Source: Adineta steineri (Eukaryota > Rotifera > Eurotatoria > Adinetida > Adinetidae). From it: a stretch of DNA of 64,000 nucleotides. This document shows positions 22,491 to 33,114 of this stretch, in pieces. A program made the translations under genes and the position numbers. The stretch's first letter is position 1; each line of letters opens with the position of its first letter. The DNA is taken from positions 35,324-99,323 of the forward strand of contig CAJNOI010000036.1 in the NCBI GenBank assembly GCA_905250115.1. Reading direction: 5' to 3'. A model generated the notes under the pieces. That model did not search any database. It saw only the letters and a list, made by a program, of their open reading frames with translations, and had not been told where the DNA came from.

Positions 22491-23401
22491 GCCAAAAACT
22501 AGGTCGGTGAAGATAGGAAATCAATTGAAATGGAACACCTTTTATTTATCGATAGTAATCGAAGAAATAAAAAGAAAAGAATTAGAAAGAACTATTTTAT
22601 GAATGTATTTGTTCTCGGAAACCATTGTGCTTGTGTGTGTTTTAAGATATAAATGTAAATTAAAATGTTTGCTTTTGCTCTCGTGTGTGTATTTGCCTAT
22701 TGATTCTTCGATCGGCAATTCCTGCCTTTGTTGTTCTATTCTGATCGATTCACAATGACGTTCGGAACGCCCAGTATTTGAATAAGAGAAAAAAGGAAGC
22801 GTTAATTGATTCTTCCCATGACTACTAGCAACACATTGTTTTTCCATTGACGTTGAATGCCAAAGACTCATGAGTAACATCAAGTAGTTCTAATAATGAA
22901 TTTGAGAGCTTTGTTAATTAAATTCTAAATATCAATTTTACTTCTAAAATACTATGTTCAATTTTCGTTGTTGAGGGTGAGCGTGGGTGTGGATCTATCT
23001 TTTGTTAACTAGCACCTACACTCCTTCCAAACGATATCTTAATGAATGATATAATATGTTATATATGAGATCTTAAATTTACTATTTCATATACATATAT
23101 ATATATATAAGTACGACACCTGTAGATCAGAGAAGTTAGATAATTTACCAATCGTGTTTTATCATATAAAATTTCTTCTTCTATATATTTATCAATTATA
23201 TTGTATATTTCGATTGATTAAATTCCTTGTCATGTATAATACCATAGCAAGATATGTGCTTTCTATAGTTAATTTATATTTGCATTAGATATGCATTTTA
23301 CTATTGTGTTGAATGTGTACGACAGTATCATATTAGACAATGAATATTATTTTTATGTACTATATAATACGGTTAATTGTGAACAAAAATCATCGATAAA
23401 G
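22491..23401. other. Intergenic, no gene supported
   Basis: A 113-codon open frame (22542-22883, minus) has no ATG at its 5' end and a repetitive composition, so I leave it out. The G-rich motif lies at 22971-22996. The stretch 23088-23110 is a short AT microsatellite. Confidence 0.55.
22971..22996. repeat. Dispersed telomere-like G-rich motif
   Basis: ttgagggtgagcgtgggtgt then ggatct, the copy closest to a TGTGGG repeat. About 20 nt further on is a C-rich stretch (agcacctacactcc), an imperfect inverted partner. Confidence 0.55.
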
Positions 23402-23760
23402 ATCAATATATGCTGGTAATGCCATTTTTAAACTTGAATCAAATAATCAAAATAAAATAATGACTGTACGTAGTACACCATTTGAAGCAGCAAAACAAGG
23501 TGATGAAAATACAGATATACAAGTTATGTCGATTCTGGTTATTGTGCAAATGATTTACAAATTGGTCAAACAAGCCAAATTGTTGCACCAGAACTTTATA
23601 TAGCTATTGGTATATCAGGTGCTATTCAACATATTGCTGGTATGAAAGATAGTAAAGTTATTGTTGCAATTAATAAAGATGGTGATGCACCAATACTTTC
23701 GATGGCTGATTATGGACTTACTGAAAAACTTAAGAAAATTAAACATTTTATATTACTTTT
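23402..23760 (+). pseudogene. ETFA: Electron transfer flavoprotein alpha (ETFA) fragment
   Basis: ETFA takes electrons from mitochondrial acyl-CoA dehydrogenases. Two pieces are recognisable. The first reads IYAGNAIFKLESNNQNKIMT then VRSTPFEAAKQGD, matching the end of the N-terminal domain; the second, in a different frame, reads [20 protein letters not shown] followed by [20 protein letters not shown] and [20 protein letters not shown], the FAD-binding domain. Compared with the family the part between them (about 50-60 residues including the GGRG motif) is missing and the frame is broken near 23530; the N-terminus and the last residues are also absent. No intron with good sites restores it. 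It looks like a truncated copy left next to SURF2; the working gene must be elsewhere. Confidence 0.8.
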
Positions 23761-23793
23761 CAATAAATACATTCCACTCTTTCATCGTTATAG

Positions 23794-24749
23794 ATGGAAG
23801 TAGATATGAAATTAACTATTAATATAAATTCTTTATTAGAATCTTATCCATCATTGCAACATGTTCCTGATAAAGATCGTGTAAAATAAATGTCTGAATA
23901 TAAATAAATGAAATTTTTTACTTTTCTTTTCGTAGATCAGATGTAATTGGACACAACACGAGATGGCAGCTCGTGTTGATGCTATCGAAAGATATATCAA
24001 TGGAAAGAAATATCAACAATTATTAAAGAAAAAATTAGATACTGATTATTTAAATAAATTCAAGGAATTTCTTGAACCAAGTACAAAGAGAAATCATGAG
24101 TATGTTTTATGTTTATTATATTGAAATTATTTTAAAAACTAATATTTGAATAGAACACAATTCTTTTGTAAATTAACATGGCGTTATTTAAATAAAGAAC
24201 CACATCATATTATGAGACATTTAGAAGGAAAACGATTTAAACGTGCTTATATTCTTTGTAAGTATTTTAGTTTATTATTTATTTTGAAATAAATTAGTTA
24301 TTCAGGGCAAAAATATCAAGAAAATGGTACAGAATATATTCCAATAGGTAGACGAAAAAAGAAACCACAAACATTACACGATAATGATGATGATCAATAT
24401 ATAGATATGAGTGATGATGATGACGATTTATCAGATTTATATCCTGGTTAGTTTTATTATATTTAATAAGCATATATAATGTAGAAGTTTTTAGACTTTC
24501 ATTCTAAACATGCTGGTAATCCAGAAGTCGAACAAAATACTATTGGTGGTATAAAACGAAAAGCACAAATATCACAAGTTAGTAGTAAATAATGAATCGA
24601 TATTCTATATTTATCTGTATTATTTTTAGAGTAAAAAAAAGGCAAAAAAATTAGCTGCATCAAATTCAAAACGTATGCGACTATTTGATGAATCAATAAA
24701 TGATAATAATGCAATTAAATCGACAGAAATAACGACATTAATCATATAA
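23794..24749 (+). CDS. SURF2: Surfeit locus protein 2
   Basis: Six exons with in-frame GT-AG junctions: 23794-23880, 23936-24099, 24154-24257, 24306-24446, 24495-24577 and 24630-24749, giving 232 residues (human SURF2 is about 256). Family signatures are plain: RCNWTQHEM (the short N-terminal cysteine motif), [31 protein letters not shown] then [20 protein letters not shown], and the acidic patch ending DDDLSDLYP. The C-terminus is Lys-rich ([19 protein letters not shown]), consistent with a nuclear or nucleolar protein. Its biochemical role is poorly known; in human cells SURF2 has been tied to the free 5S RNP. It ends 378 bp before the convergent PH-domain gene. Confidence 0.87.
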
Positions 24750-25127
24750 GTTTTTTTTTTTTTTCGTTTTTGTTACAGTTTGAATGTTATGCTAGTACTG
24801 TTTTATTCAAATTAATGTCAGATTTGATCGATTTCGTTTTTGTTATAATATATATTGTTTATTTAGTTACAGTTTTGTTTTCAAAAAAATAAAAAAAATC
24901 GCTACATTATCTAATCTATTATTAATAAACATGGTTTGTTCATTGCAATCAATGTAATTTAATTTTTGATGTTTTCTTTTTATTTTATTAAAACATGTAC
25001 AATATATTTATACATATTAAATACAAGACAATATAAATGTTTTACTTTCATGAATAGAGATCATTACAAGCGACATTAAATTGCACATAAAAAGATTAAA
25101 AATTTAGAATTTTTTACGTTTATATTA
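24750..25127. other. Convergent 3' region SURF2 / PH gene
   Basis: AT-rich 3' flanking sequence with several AATAAA-like signals on both strands; no gene. Confidence 0.5.
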
Positions 25128-25742
25128 TCACCATATTAATGGAAACATAAAAAAGGGCCACCACATAAGACTACCAATAGCCATACCAGTTAATGCATCT
25201 GCTGCTATATTACTACCTGTACCATAACGTGAACCTCGATCAACAAAAATAACTGTATGTGTTGTTCCATCAGGTGCACGATAAATTTGATGAGGATGAT
25301 TACCTTCATAAATACCTGGATAATAAGCAAAATCATATCGACCAGGTGGTAATTGTATATTAGTAAAACGAGCTTGTTGTTGTTGCATACGTTCAATATG
25401 TAATTGACGAACATCATCAAATGATGTTTGCCATGCTAATAAATCATCCGTTGATTCTGCACATAATGTCCATGGATCACCTTCACTTGGAACAAGTTGC
25501 ATCATTTGTGCACGTGTTGCACCATCAGGTGGTTCAATAGTATATGGGACTTGTTCAGAACCAATACGTAATTCTCGACAACGACTTAATTGAAAAACAT
25601 CATCAGCTTTATCATATTGTTTATCAGGACTCGACATATGACGAAGACGAGCATCGTTTGTTAATATAAACCATTCACGTTTCCAATTTTTTAACACAGT
25701 TGTACGACGTACTAACCAACCAGCTTTAACAATATCTGCCAT
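25128..25742 (-). CDS. PH-domain protein of the evectin (PLEKHB) type
   Basis: Single-exon protein of 204 residues. Residues 1-112 form a PH domain that starts VKAGWLVRRTTVLKNWKREW, nearly the evectin consensus (GWL-R---LK-WK--WF), and closes with TLCAESTDDLLAWQTSFDDV, the usual C-terminal helix with its Trp. Residues 130-165 are Pro/Tyr-rich, and the end (DALTGMAIGSLMWWPFF) is a short hydrophobic anchor like the tail of evectins, which sit on recycling endosomes and post-Golgi membranes and bind phosphatidylserine. The domain order and length fit PLEKHB1/PLEKHB2. It is divergent from NDUFB7, 466 bp away. Confidence 0.8.
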   Translation of the reverse strand: MADIVKAGWLVRRTTVLKNWKREWFILTNDARLRHMSSPDKQYDKADDVFQLSRCRELRIGSEQVPYTIEPPDGATRAQMMQLVPSEGDPWTLCAESTDDLLAWQTSFDDVRQLHIERMQQQQARFTNIQLPPGRYDFAYYPGIYEGNHPHQIYRAPDGTTHTVIFVDRGSRYGTGSNIAADALTGMAIGSLMWWPFFMFPLIW

Positions 25743-26208
25743 GATTTGAATACAAGATAATAGCTATATTTTGTTTTAATGAATAACTTGTGAATATATA
25801 ATTCAGCTTGGTAGGATGATTCTCGAAATATTACGAAGAAAAAATATGTTGGAATAGTATTGGTTTATCATGGAACCAATCACAAAATCAACAGATTTCG
25901 CTTCAAGCTCAAAACAAATATATTCTACATAAAGATTATTTTTTTCAAAATATTTCATTTATTATATATGTATATATCTATATTAATCTCATTTAAATCA
26001 TTTAATTTCTTAAAACTTCAATGGCAATTATAATAACGAATCGTTTTCTAATAATATTCAGTAACAACAATATAGTACACATAATACAGAAAAGAAATTA
26101 ATATTTTGTTTCTTAAAATTGATAAAATATTATCTTAGGAATAAAATAATTTTATGTAGATTTTCTTTCTAAATATTATTTTTCATATTATTAGATAAGA
26201 CAAATAAC
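25743..26208. promoter_or_regulatory. Divergent promoter region PH gene / NDUFB7
   Basis: A 466 bp spacer between two outward-facing start codons. Strongly AT-rich; no specific element recognised. Confidence 0.45.
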
Positions 26209-26795
26209 ATGGGTCTTAATTTCAGTGGTAGTATCGATCGTGCTCAACATCCTGAGCAATATCCAGAAAAGGCTAAAGGACCTACATTCGATCCGGTATG
26301 AACTAAATCATTGATTATTTCAATCTATAAACATTCTTATATTTTATTTTTAAGCTATATGGTTTTTCTGATGGTCGAAAACCGAAAGGTAAAATAAAAG
26401 AATTCTTTTATTGTGATAGTAAAATAATAATTATAATATTTTAGTTGCACCTTATACTCAAGAAGAAATGCAAACATTAAATATTCCTCTTGATAAACGA
26501 GATTATTGTGCTCATTATTTTCGAGCTATTATGTTATGTACACAACAATATTGGCCATCACAATATGGCTATTGTGAACCTGAACGACATGCATGGGAAC
26601 AATGTCAAATACAAAAGTATAAAATCTTACTTTTAATAATTTATGATGTTTTGTTTTTTTTCTTCTTCTAGTAAACTTGATGACGCAAAAGAATATGAAC
26701 GAGAATTACGTTTACGCCGTCGACGATTACGTAAAGAAGAAAAAACTAATCGTGATCTATTACATAAAGAACATACGGATAACAATGAAGAATAG
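26209..26795 (+). CDS. NDUFB7: NADH:ubiquinone oxidoreductase subunit B7 (complex I)
   Basis: Accessory subunit of mitochondrial complex I on the intermembrane-space side. Four exons, 26209-26295, 26355-26388, 26445-26616 and 26672-26795, code for 138 residues, close to the family norm. The twin CX9C motif that defines this CHCH protein is complete: CAHYFRAIMLC and CEPERHAWEQC. The start MGLNFSGS begins with Met-Gly, fitting the N-myristoylation known for this subunit. The C-terminus is a charged helix (EYERELRLRRRRLRKEEK). Confidence 0.93.
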
Positions 26796-26980
26796 ACAAT
26801 TAATTAGTTTCATTTAAAATACATGATCCTTAGTCTTTAGACTTTCTTTCTTTCTTCTTTTTTATAATCTATTTCCTCCTCTATCATATTCATTTTTGTA
26901 GAAATAAACGATGTGTTTATGATACTATTTTCAAGATCTCTTATTTATATTGGTTTTCTTGTTTTAGCTCTCAAGAAATT

Positions 26981-27422
26981 ATGGATAAAAATTTTGAAAC
27001 ATTAGTTGAAACTACGTATGTATTCAATTATTTTCATAGACAAAGATTTGTAGAATATTATTATTTAGAATGAAAAAATTTTCAATGGTTGGTGTTGACG
27101 CGAAAGGTGTCCTCGTCTGTGATAGAAATGGTTTAGCATTAACTAGTTAATAAATAGATATATATATTTTCCTTACCATAAATAATAATACGATATTTCT
27201 TTATTAAGGTAATAATGTTTCGAATTCTCCTGGACCAGTAGCACGTCTTGCCGAATTAGCAACTTCTCTATCAGGTCGACGAGCGACTGTCTGTCTTGAA
27301 CATAATGAAAAGTATGAAAATTTCTATTAATAATATTTATTCTATTGTTTTAATATAGTCAAGTTTTGATCCATCAAACCGAGAAAACAATTGTTGCTGT
27401 ATATACAGAAAATGCTACATGA
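26981..27422 (+). CDS. LAMTOR5: Ragulator subunit LAMTOR5-like, copy A
   Basis: Roadblock-fold subunit of the lysosomal Ragulator complex that recruits Rag GTPases for mTORC1 activation. Four exons, 26981-27015, 27069-27145, 27209-27311 and 27359-27422, code for 92 residues (human 91). Recognisable signatures: the N-terminal helix FETLVETTMKKFSMVGVDAK, the strand GVLVCDRNGLALTS, the helix PVARLAELATSLS, VCLEHNEKSQVLI and the closing KTIVAVYTEN. Exon 2 has exactly the length (77 nt) of exon 2 in the convergent copy B. Confidence 0.84.
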
Positions 27423-27598
27423 ATTATTTGTTAAAATCTATGTTACAATGAATCGAGTTTCTTTTCTTTTTCTTTTTTCTACACGATAGTTGATAATAAT
27501 AAATATTTTTTTAATATGGTAATCAAATCAATGATTAACTCTTCTTTTTTTTTTATAACAAATATAAATCGATATAATAATAATAATAAAAGTCTATT

Positions 27599-28084
27599 TT
27601 AACGACGAGTTGCTTCTGTATAAATAGAAAAAACGGTTTTGCCAGCTTCACGAATAATTATTTTTCTAGAAAAAAAAAACATTTTTTAAATAACTTCATT
27701 CTATCCTATGAATTTAATTCTAAAGACGACATATTTTTCTTACTGATCTCCATTTTCTAAACAAACATTTGCTTGTCGTTCCAAAAAAGTTGATGCAAGA
27801 TCAGAAAGTAATGCAATATTTCCACTACAATCATTCTTTACATCTTCATCTGAATTATACAGAAATTAAATCTATTATGAATTATCTCTTATTTTAAACT
27901 TACTTGCAATTATCAATCCATTTTTATCCGTTATAAGAACACCATTAATATTCATATTTGCATATTTAAAATCACTAGTTCTAAATAAAAAAGAAATTAA
28001 ATTAATGAATTATTTTTTTATAAATTTGTCTTACACTTTATGTATGAAACTATCAATAGCTTCAACCATATTGTTATCATGCAT
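27599..28084 (-). CDS. Ragulator subunit LAMTOR5-like, copy B
   Basis: Four exons on the minus strand, 28084-28035, 27980-27904, 27849-27744 and 27665-27599, code for 99 residues. The protein follows copy A throughout: MVEAIDSFIHKVTSDF, GVLITDKNGLIIA, IALLSDLASTFLERQANVCL, ENGDQKIIIREAGKTVFSIY. Exon sizes (50/77/106/67) mirror copy A (35/77/103/64), with the introns at the same places. The two genes are tail to tail only 176 bp apart, so this is an inverted tandem duplication that has diverged far, not the homologous or ohnologous copy expected elsewhere. Copy B could be a second Ragulator-type roadblock subunit. Confidence 0.78.
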
Positions 28085-28287
28085 CTACAAGTTTAATAAT
28101 AATAAAAAGTAAGTTACTTCGTCTTTTATAGTACATGATAATATGCATCATATTTTTCATATTCTATTCTTTAATATTCTATCGTAATATGCAAAAAAAA
28201 CAAAACAATATTATATAATCGGACATCTCGAATAATAATTTAAAATATACAGAAGATATAAAAAAATAACACAAAACTACATAAAAA

Positions 28288-30594
28288 TTATTTGATTTTT
28301 CGACGTTTTCGAACTGATAAATTTTCTTTATCATTATCTTCATTATCTGATATTGTCATATGATAATCATCATCATCTTCTCGAGCACCACTTAATCCCG
28401 GTTTTATTTTATTAATATCAATTTGTTTAAATGGTGTACGATGTTGTTTTTCTAAAGATTTTGTTAATAATGTTTTTGTTTTTGTATTAAGTTGATTCAT
28501 TTTTTCATAATTCGATATTGTTAATATCATTTGTAAATCATCCGGATTTAAATAATAATTCTTCATAAGTTCAATACAAGTTTTAAATTTTGATTTTTGT
28601 AAATAAGAATTAAATAAACAATTAAATATCGGAAGATAATCAAGATTAAATTCATTTCGATCGATTGTCATACTTTTTAAAGAACAATGTGTTTCAAGTT
28701 CAATTATACGACGATCAGTCGTTTTTTGTTGTTGCATAAAATTAAACCAAGCAGGAAATTGAACGTTATTTAATGAACCATGAAGTAATGTTGTTGGAAT
28801 TACACCAGAAAACATTGCCTGATATCCTATCAATGATCGATTTCCATTGATAAAATTCAGTTTTGAACATATATCCCCAATTGTTAAACTATCTGCTACT
28901 TTCGAAATTAATTCTAAACGTTGTCGTTGGGTAGTTATCGATGGAACAACACGAATATAATTATCCTGTATTAATAATGGTACTAATGAAGAATCATGAA
29001 AATAAAGATTTGTTTTATCGATTAAGCTTAAATTCGATAGAGAAAACATTTTCATACAAGCATCAAATGGACTTGTTGATAGAGCTTTTTCTAAATTTGA
29101 TACATTTGTTATTAATAATGATGATTGTTTATAATATAAATTAAGTGTATGAATAATTTTTCTAATATCACGATTACAAGCATTTATTAAATTATCAAGT
29201 GATGCATGTGTAATATGAATATGTTCACGTGAACATAAATCAAGTATAAATGATTTAACATTTAAAAATGATGGTCGATCAAATTTGATTTCATAACAAT
29301 GTGATATTAATGTACGCATTTTATCTGCTTGTCGATCATTAGCAATTAATATTAATGGTATACGTGTTGTTCGAATAAGTTGAATTAATGTTTGGATACC
29401 ACCACGATCTTCATTTCCGGTTACACCATCAACTTCATCCATAATTAAGACATGTTTATTGATTATTTGATTGTCGTCAGTAAGATAAGCGGAATTAAGT
29501 TCGATTTTTTCCATCATTGTTTGTGATCGATTATTTGATGCATTAAGTTCAATATATGGCATATTCAATGCTTTACAAACAAGTTGAGCGGTTGTTGTTT
29601 TACCTTTTAATTAGAAATGAAATAGCTTTTTGATTATGAAAAGATGTGTTGATTACCAACTCCTGGTGGACCAGTAAGTAAAACAGCTTTAAATTTTGAT
29701 GGATCAGTTGATGCAATAGTTTCAGATTTTGTAGCTGTTCTCTTTCGTTTACCAGTTGTTGGTTTAGTATGCCATGTATGCCAATTTGTTAGAAAATAGA
29801 TGAGTTTTTTCATCGATGATTTATCACTTTGTTGTCCAACAATTTGACCTAAAGATGTAGGTTTATATTTATCAACCCCTTGAAATACAATAAATATTTA
29901 GAAAAAAAAAAATATTTTATTAAATAATTAACTTACATAAAATACCATCATCTTGTCTATATACATTTAATTTTGATGATGAAATCGATACAAATGAAGT
30001 CTTATCAATAGTTGTTTTTTGTGATTGAATTACTGTTGTTGATTTCGTATCTTTATTTCCTGGTCGTGTTCGAATCATATAAAGTAAATCATCTTCTGAG
30101 ATAATTTTAATACGAAGTTTTTCAGCTTTATCAATTTTAGTTTTTCCAGAATCACGTCCAGTAATAAGATAATCAGTTTTACCACTAACTGCAGTTGTAA
30201 CTCGACCACCATAACTTTCAATAATTCTTTTACATTCATCTCGTTCCAATGATGGTAAAACACCTGTAATAACAAAAGTTAATAATTTCAAACATCCTTC
30301 AGCACCTTGAGGAATATCTTTTGAACCAGGTGCATCTGGTCCACCTCGATTAAGAAAACTTTTGTAAGCAAGAGCTTTTCGCTGTCGTTCAGCTGGATCA
30401 AGTTGTTTAACAGTTGGTGTTGCTGTCATTGTAGCAGACTCAATAATAACATCATCATCGATAAATCTAGTCTTCTTTGAACTTGACGATGATTCATCAT
30501 TTTCTAATGTACGCTATAAGAAATAGATATGAAGAAAAAAAACATTTCATATTTATTAAAATTATAATCATACTTTTTTACGTTTTGGTGGCAT
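28288..30594 (-). CDS. RFC1: Replication factor C large subunit
   Basis: Large subunit of the clamp loader that places PCNA on DNA. Four exons, 30594-30574, 30513-29937, 29878-29657 and 29603-28288, code for 711 residues. Domain order is as in RFC1: a BRCT domain (about residues 75-160; LLTFVITGVLPSLERDECKR then IIESYGGRVTTAVSGKTDYL), the family entry motif WVDKYKPTSLGQIVG, Walker A TGPPGVGKTT, Walker B LIMDEVDG, and the RFC1-type C-terminal collar (SPFDACMKMF onward). The C-terminus is basic (SVRKRRKIK). At 711 residues it is well short of human RFC1 (about 1150), the difference being mainly in the N-terminal low-complexity region. Its start codon lies 210 bp from that of OGG1 on the other strand. 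Confidence 0.92.
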
Positions 30595-30804
30595 CGTTAA
30601 TATCGATATAAAATAAAATTAAAAACAGGATGACTGATCAGTTCAGAAAATGTGTGTTACTGCTATTGAATCGAAATTATTTTCTCTCTTATTCGATAGA
30701 CTAGACGACGAACAGAACGTGAAAATAAAGAGGACGAAAAAAACATAGCAGTTGTTCATTATAATCGAGGGTTTATTATACGATAAAGAAATTGTCATCA
30801 GTTA
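30595..30804. promoter_or_regulatory. Bidirectional promoter RFC1 / OGG1
   Basis: Only 210 bp separate the outward-facing ATGs of a replication gene and a DNA-repair gene, so the two very probably share regulatory sequence. No specific factor site can be named. Confidence 0.6.
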
Positions 30805-32160
30805 ATGGATTTATCGACAGTAGCAACATTTTCTAATGATCTTTTAATCTATTCATCAGGATCAATACCTATCAATGCTAAAGAACTTAATTTAAAACAA
30901 ACTTTACTTGGTGGACAATCATTTCGGTAGGTAGTTATTTATTATCTCGATATTCTAAAATAACTTTAATAGATGGATTGAACAAAATCTAAATGAATTT
31001 ATTGGTGTACTTGGTTCATACATCGTTCGTTTACAACATCAAAATGATAATCTTCGTTATACATTTTTTACAAATAATGAAGATTTAATAAAATATTCGA
31101 ATAATAATGATCGTCGCGTTGAAACAGCACTTATTTTACATAATTATTTTCAATTAACAATAAAACTTAGTGAATTATTTGAAAAATGGTGTAAATCTGA
31201 TGTTAGATTTGAAAAAGGTCAAATACCAATTGGTATTCGTGTTTTAGCACAAGAACCATTAGAAAATTTAATATCGTTTATATGTTCAAGTAATAATAAT
31301 GTTCAACGTATAACAAAAATGATTCAAGCACTTTGTAATGAATATGGAAAAAAAATCGGGACATTAAATGGAATTGATCATTATCAATTTCCAACTCTAG
31401 GTATTTAAAATATTTATTTTGCAAATGTCATTCTACGATTATATAGATGAACTCGATAAAACTGATCTTGAAAAACGTTTACGTGAATTAAGTTTTGGTT
31501 ATCGTGCACGATATATACAAGAAGCAGTTAAATTTATGAAATATACCGTTAATGGTATGTGTTTTTTTGATCAATTAAAAATATTATCAGTTGAACAAGC
31601 ACGTAGTCAATTATTAAAAATTATGGGTGTTGGTCGAAAAGTAAGTTGATATAGTACTAAATTTAGTTATTAAAAATATTATTTAGGTTGCTGATTGTAT
31701 TCTTTTAATGTCACTTGGTAAACATGATGTAGTACCAGTTGATACGCATATTCATTCAATTGCTATGACATATTATGGACAACAATTAACTACAGCTAAT
31801 TATGATGATATATCATCATTTTTTGAACAATTATGGCAACCATTATCTGGATGGGCTCAAGCTGTAAGAATCAGTTTATCTTTTTGCAATAACTATTTGT
31901 TTTTTTTCAAGGCTGCATTTTCTAATGAACTTCGTTTACCAACTAGTCCAAGAAATAGTATTGTATTATCATTAAAACGTTCGATTAGTAGTACTGAAAT
32001 TATAACAGAAAAATTATTTAAAACACTTGATGAAAATAATGAATGTCAATCAATAAAAATAACTCGAAAACGTAGTGAAACACGTCAAAAAAAACTTTTA
32101 TCAATTCAACAATTATCAACTCGACCTAAACGAAATATTAAACCGATTGAACGATATTAA
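30805..32160 (+). CDS. OGG1: 8-oxoguanine DNA glycosylase
   Basis: Bifunctional glycosylase/lyase that removes 8-oxoguanine opposite C in base excision repair. Five exons, 30805-30926, 30973-31400, 31447-31640, 31687-31863 and 31912-32160, code for 389 residues (human 345). The N-terminal OGG domain has LKQTLLGGQSFRW; the glycosylase core has FICSSNNNVQRITKM, LSFGYRARYI, the helix-hairpin-helix IMGVGRKVADCI with the catalytic Lys in LMSLGKHDVVPVDTH (counterpart of human K249) and the essential Asp of PVDTH (human D268). It ends the fold with GWAQAAFSNELR. The extra C-terminal 65 residues are Lys/Arg-rich (KITRKRSETRQKKLL) and may direct nuclear location. Confidence 0.93.
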
Positions 32161-33114
32161 TCGATTTTGTATTAATTTCAATAAATTATTTCTATAAAAA
32201 GATATACGTTTTTTTTCTCTTGTATAATATGATGATGAGGGAAGAGTTTGAATTTCTATACTACTATTATTTCAAGTAAATAAGACTATCATATTCATAT
32301 AAGATAGAATAGAATTACCTGAAAGACAAGATGAAAAATATTCTTCTTTTCTTTCTTCAAAATAGAAAAGAACATAGATTATGAGATGATTCAAATTACA
32401 GACAAGATCTATGCCTCTATATATAAGAATGATCTTTAAGTTCTTTTTTTATCTTTAAATAGAAAAGTAGGTCTTTTGGTTTATTCTGGTTATCTTTCTC
32501 ATAAATTTATATGACATATTGATTTATACTTCAAAGATAAAAAAAAAAGTTTCCATATGTTACAATTTTTTTCATCAACTAGAAAAAAAAACACATAAGT
32601 AAACTAAGCTAATTTATTTAATACACAAAAAATTTCACCATCTATATCGATGTATCCATAAAGATAACTATTCTTGCAAACATCAATTTCTATTATATAT
32701 GTTTAAAATCATTTTAATTTTTATATAAGAAAATAAAAAGAAATTGAATTTTGTATGAATATAATTATTAATGTCTACTAACGCACTCTATCATGATCTT
32801 TTAGATCATTGGTGTAGAATAGAACTAGTTGTCAATTATTAATTATTGTTTATTATTTATTTGGCATCGAATGCACAACCGGTCGGGAGCGTGTAGGACG
32901 ACACATATTCGATCGGAATATTCATAGAATAAGAAGAAGAAGCAAAACTAAATAAATAAATCAAATTTCGTGTAATTGTACGCATCATTAAACGTTATCA
33001 ATGTATATATTTATATTTATTTATTTATAGATGTAACTCCAAATTGAATGTGTATTTTTATATGTATATATATATATGTGAATTATTAAATTAAAGTAAT
33101 TTAAAAACAAAATT
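32161..33114. other. Intergenic OGG1 / tomosyn
   Basis: Mostly AT-rich. A less AT-rich island at about 32865-32930 (caaccggtcgggagcgtgta) stands out and may belong to the tomosyn promoter. An AT-dinucleotide microsatellite occupies about 33059-33080. No gene. Confidence 0.5.

Noticed and set aside
22542..22883. 113-codon open frame upstream of the NHL gene
   Set aside because: It does not begin with ATG, shows no conserved motif and is of low complexity; no exon link to the NHL gene could be built.
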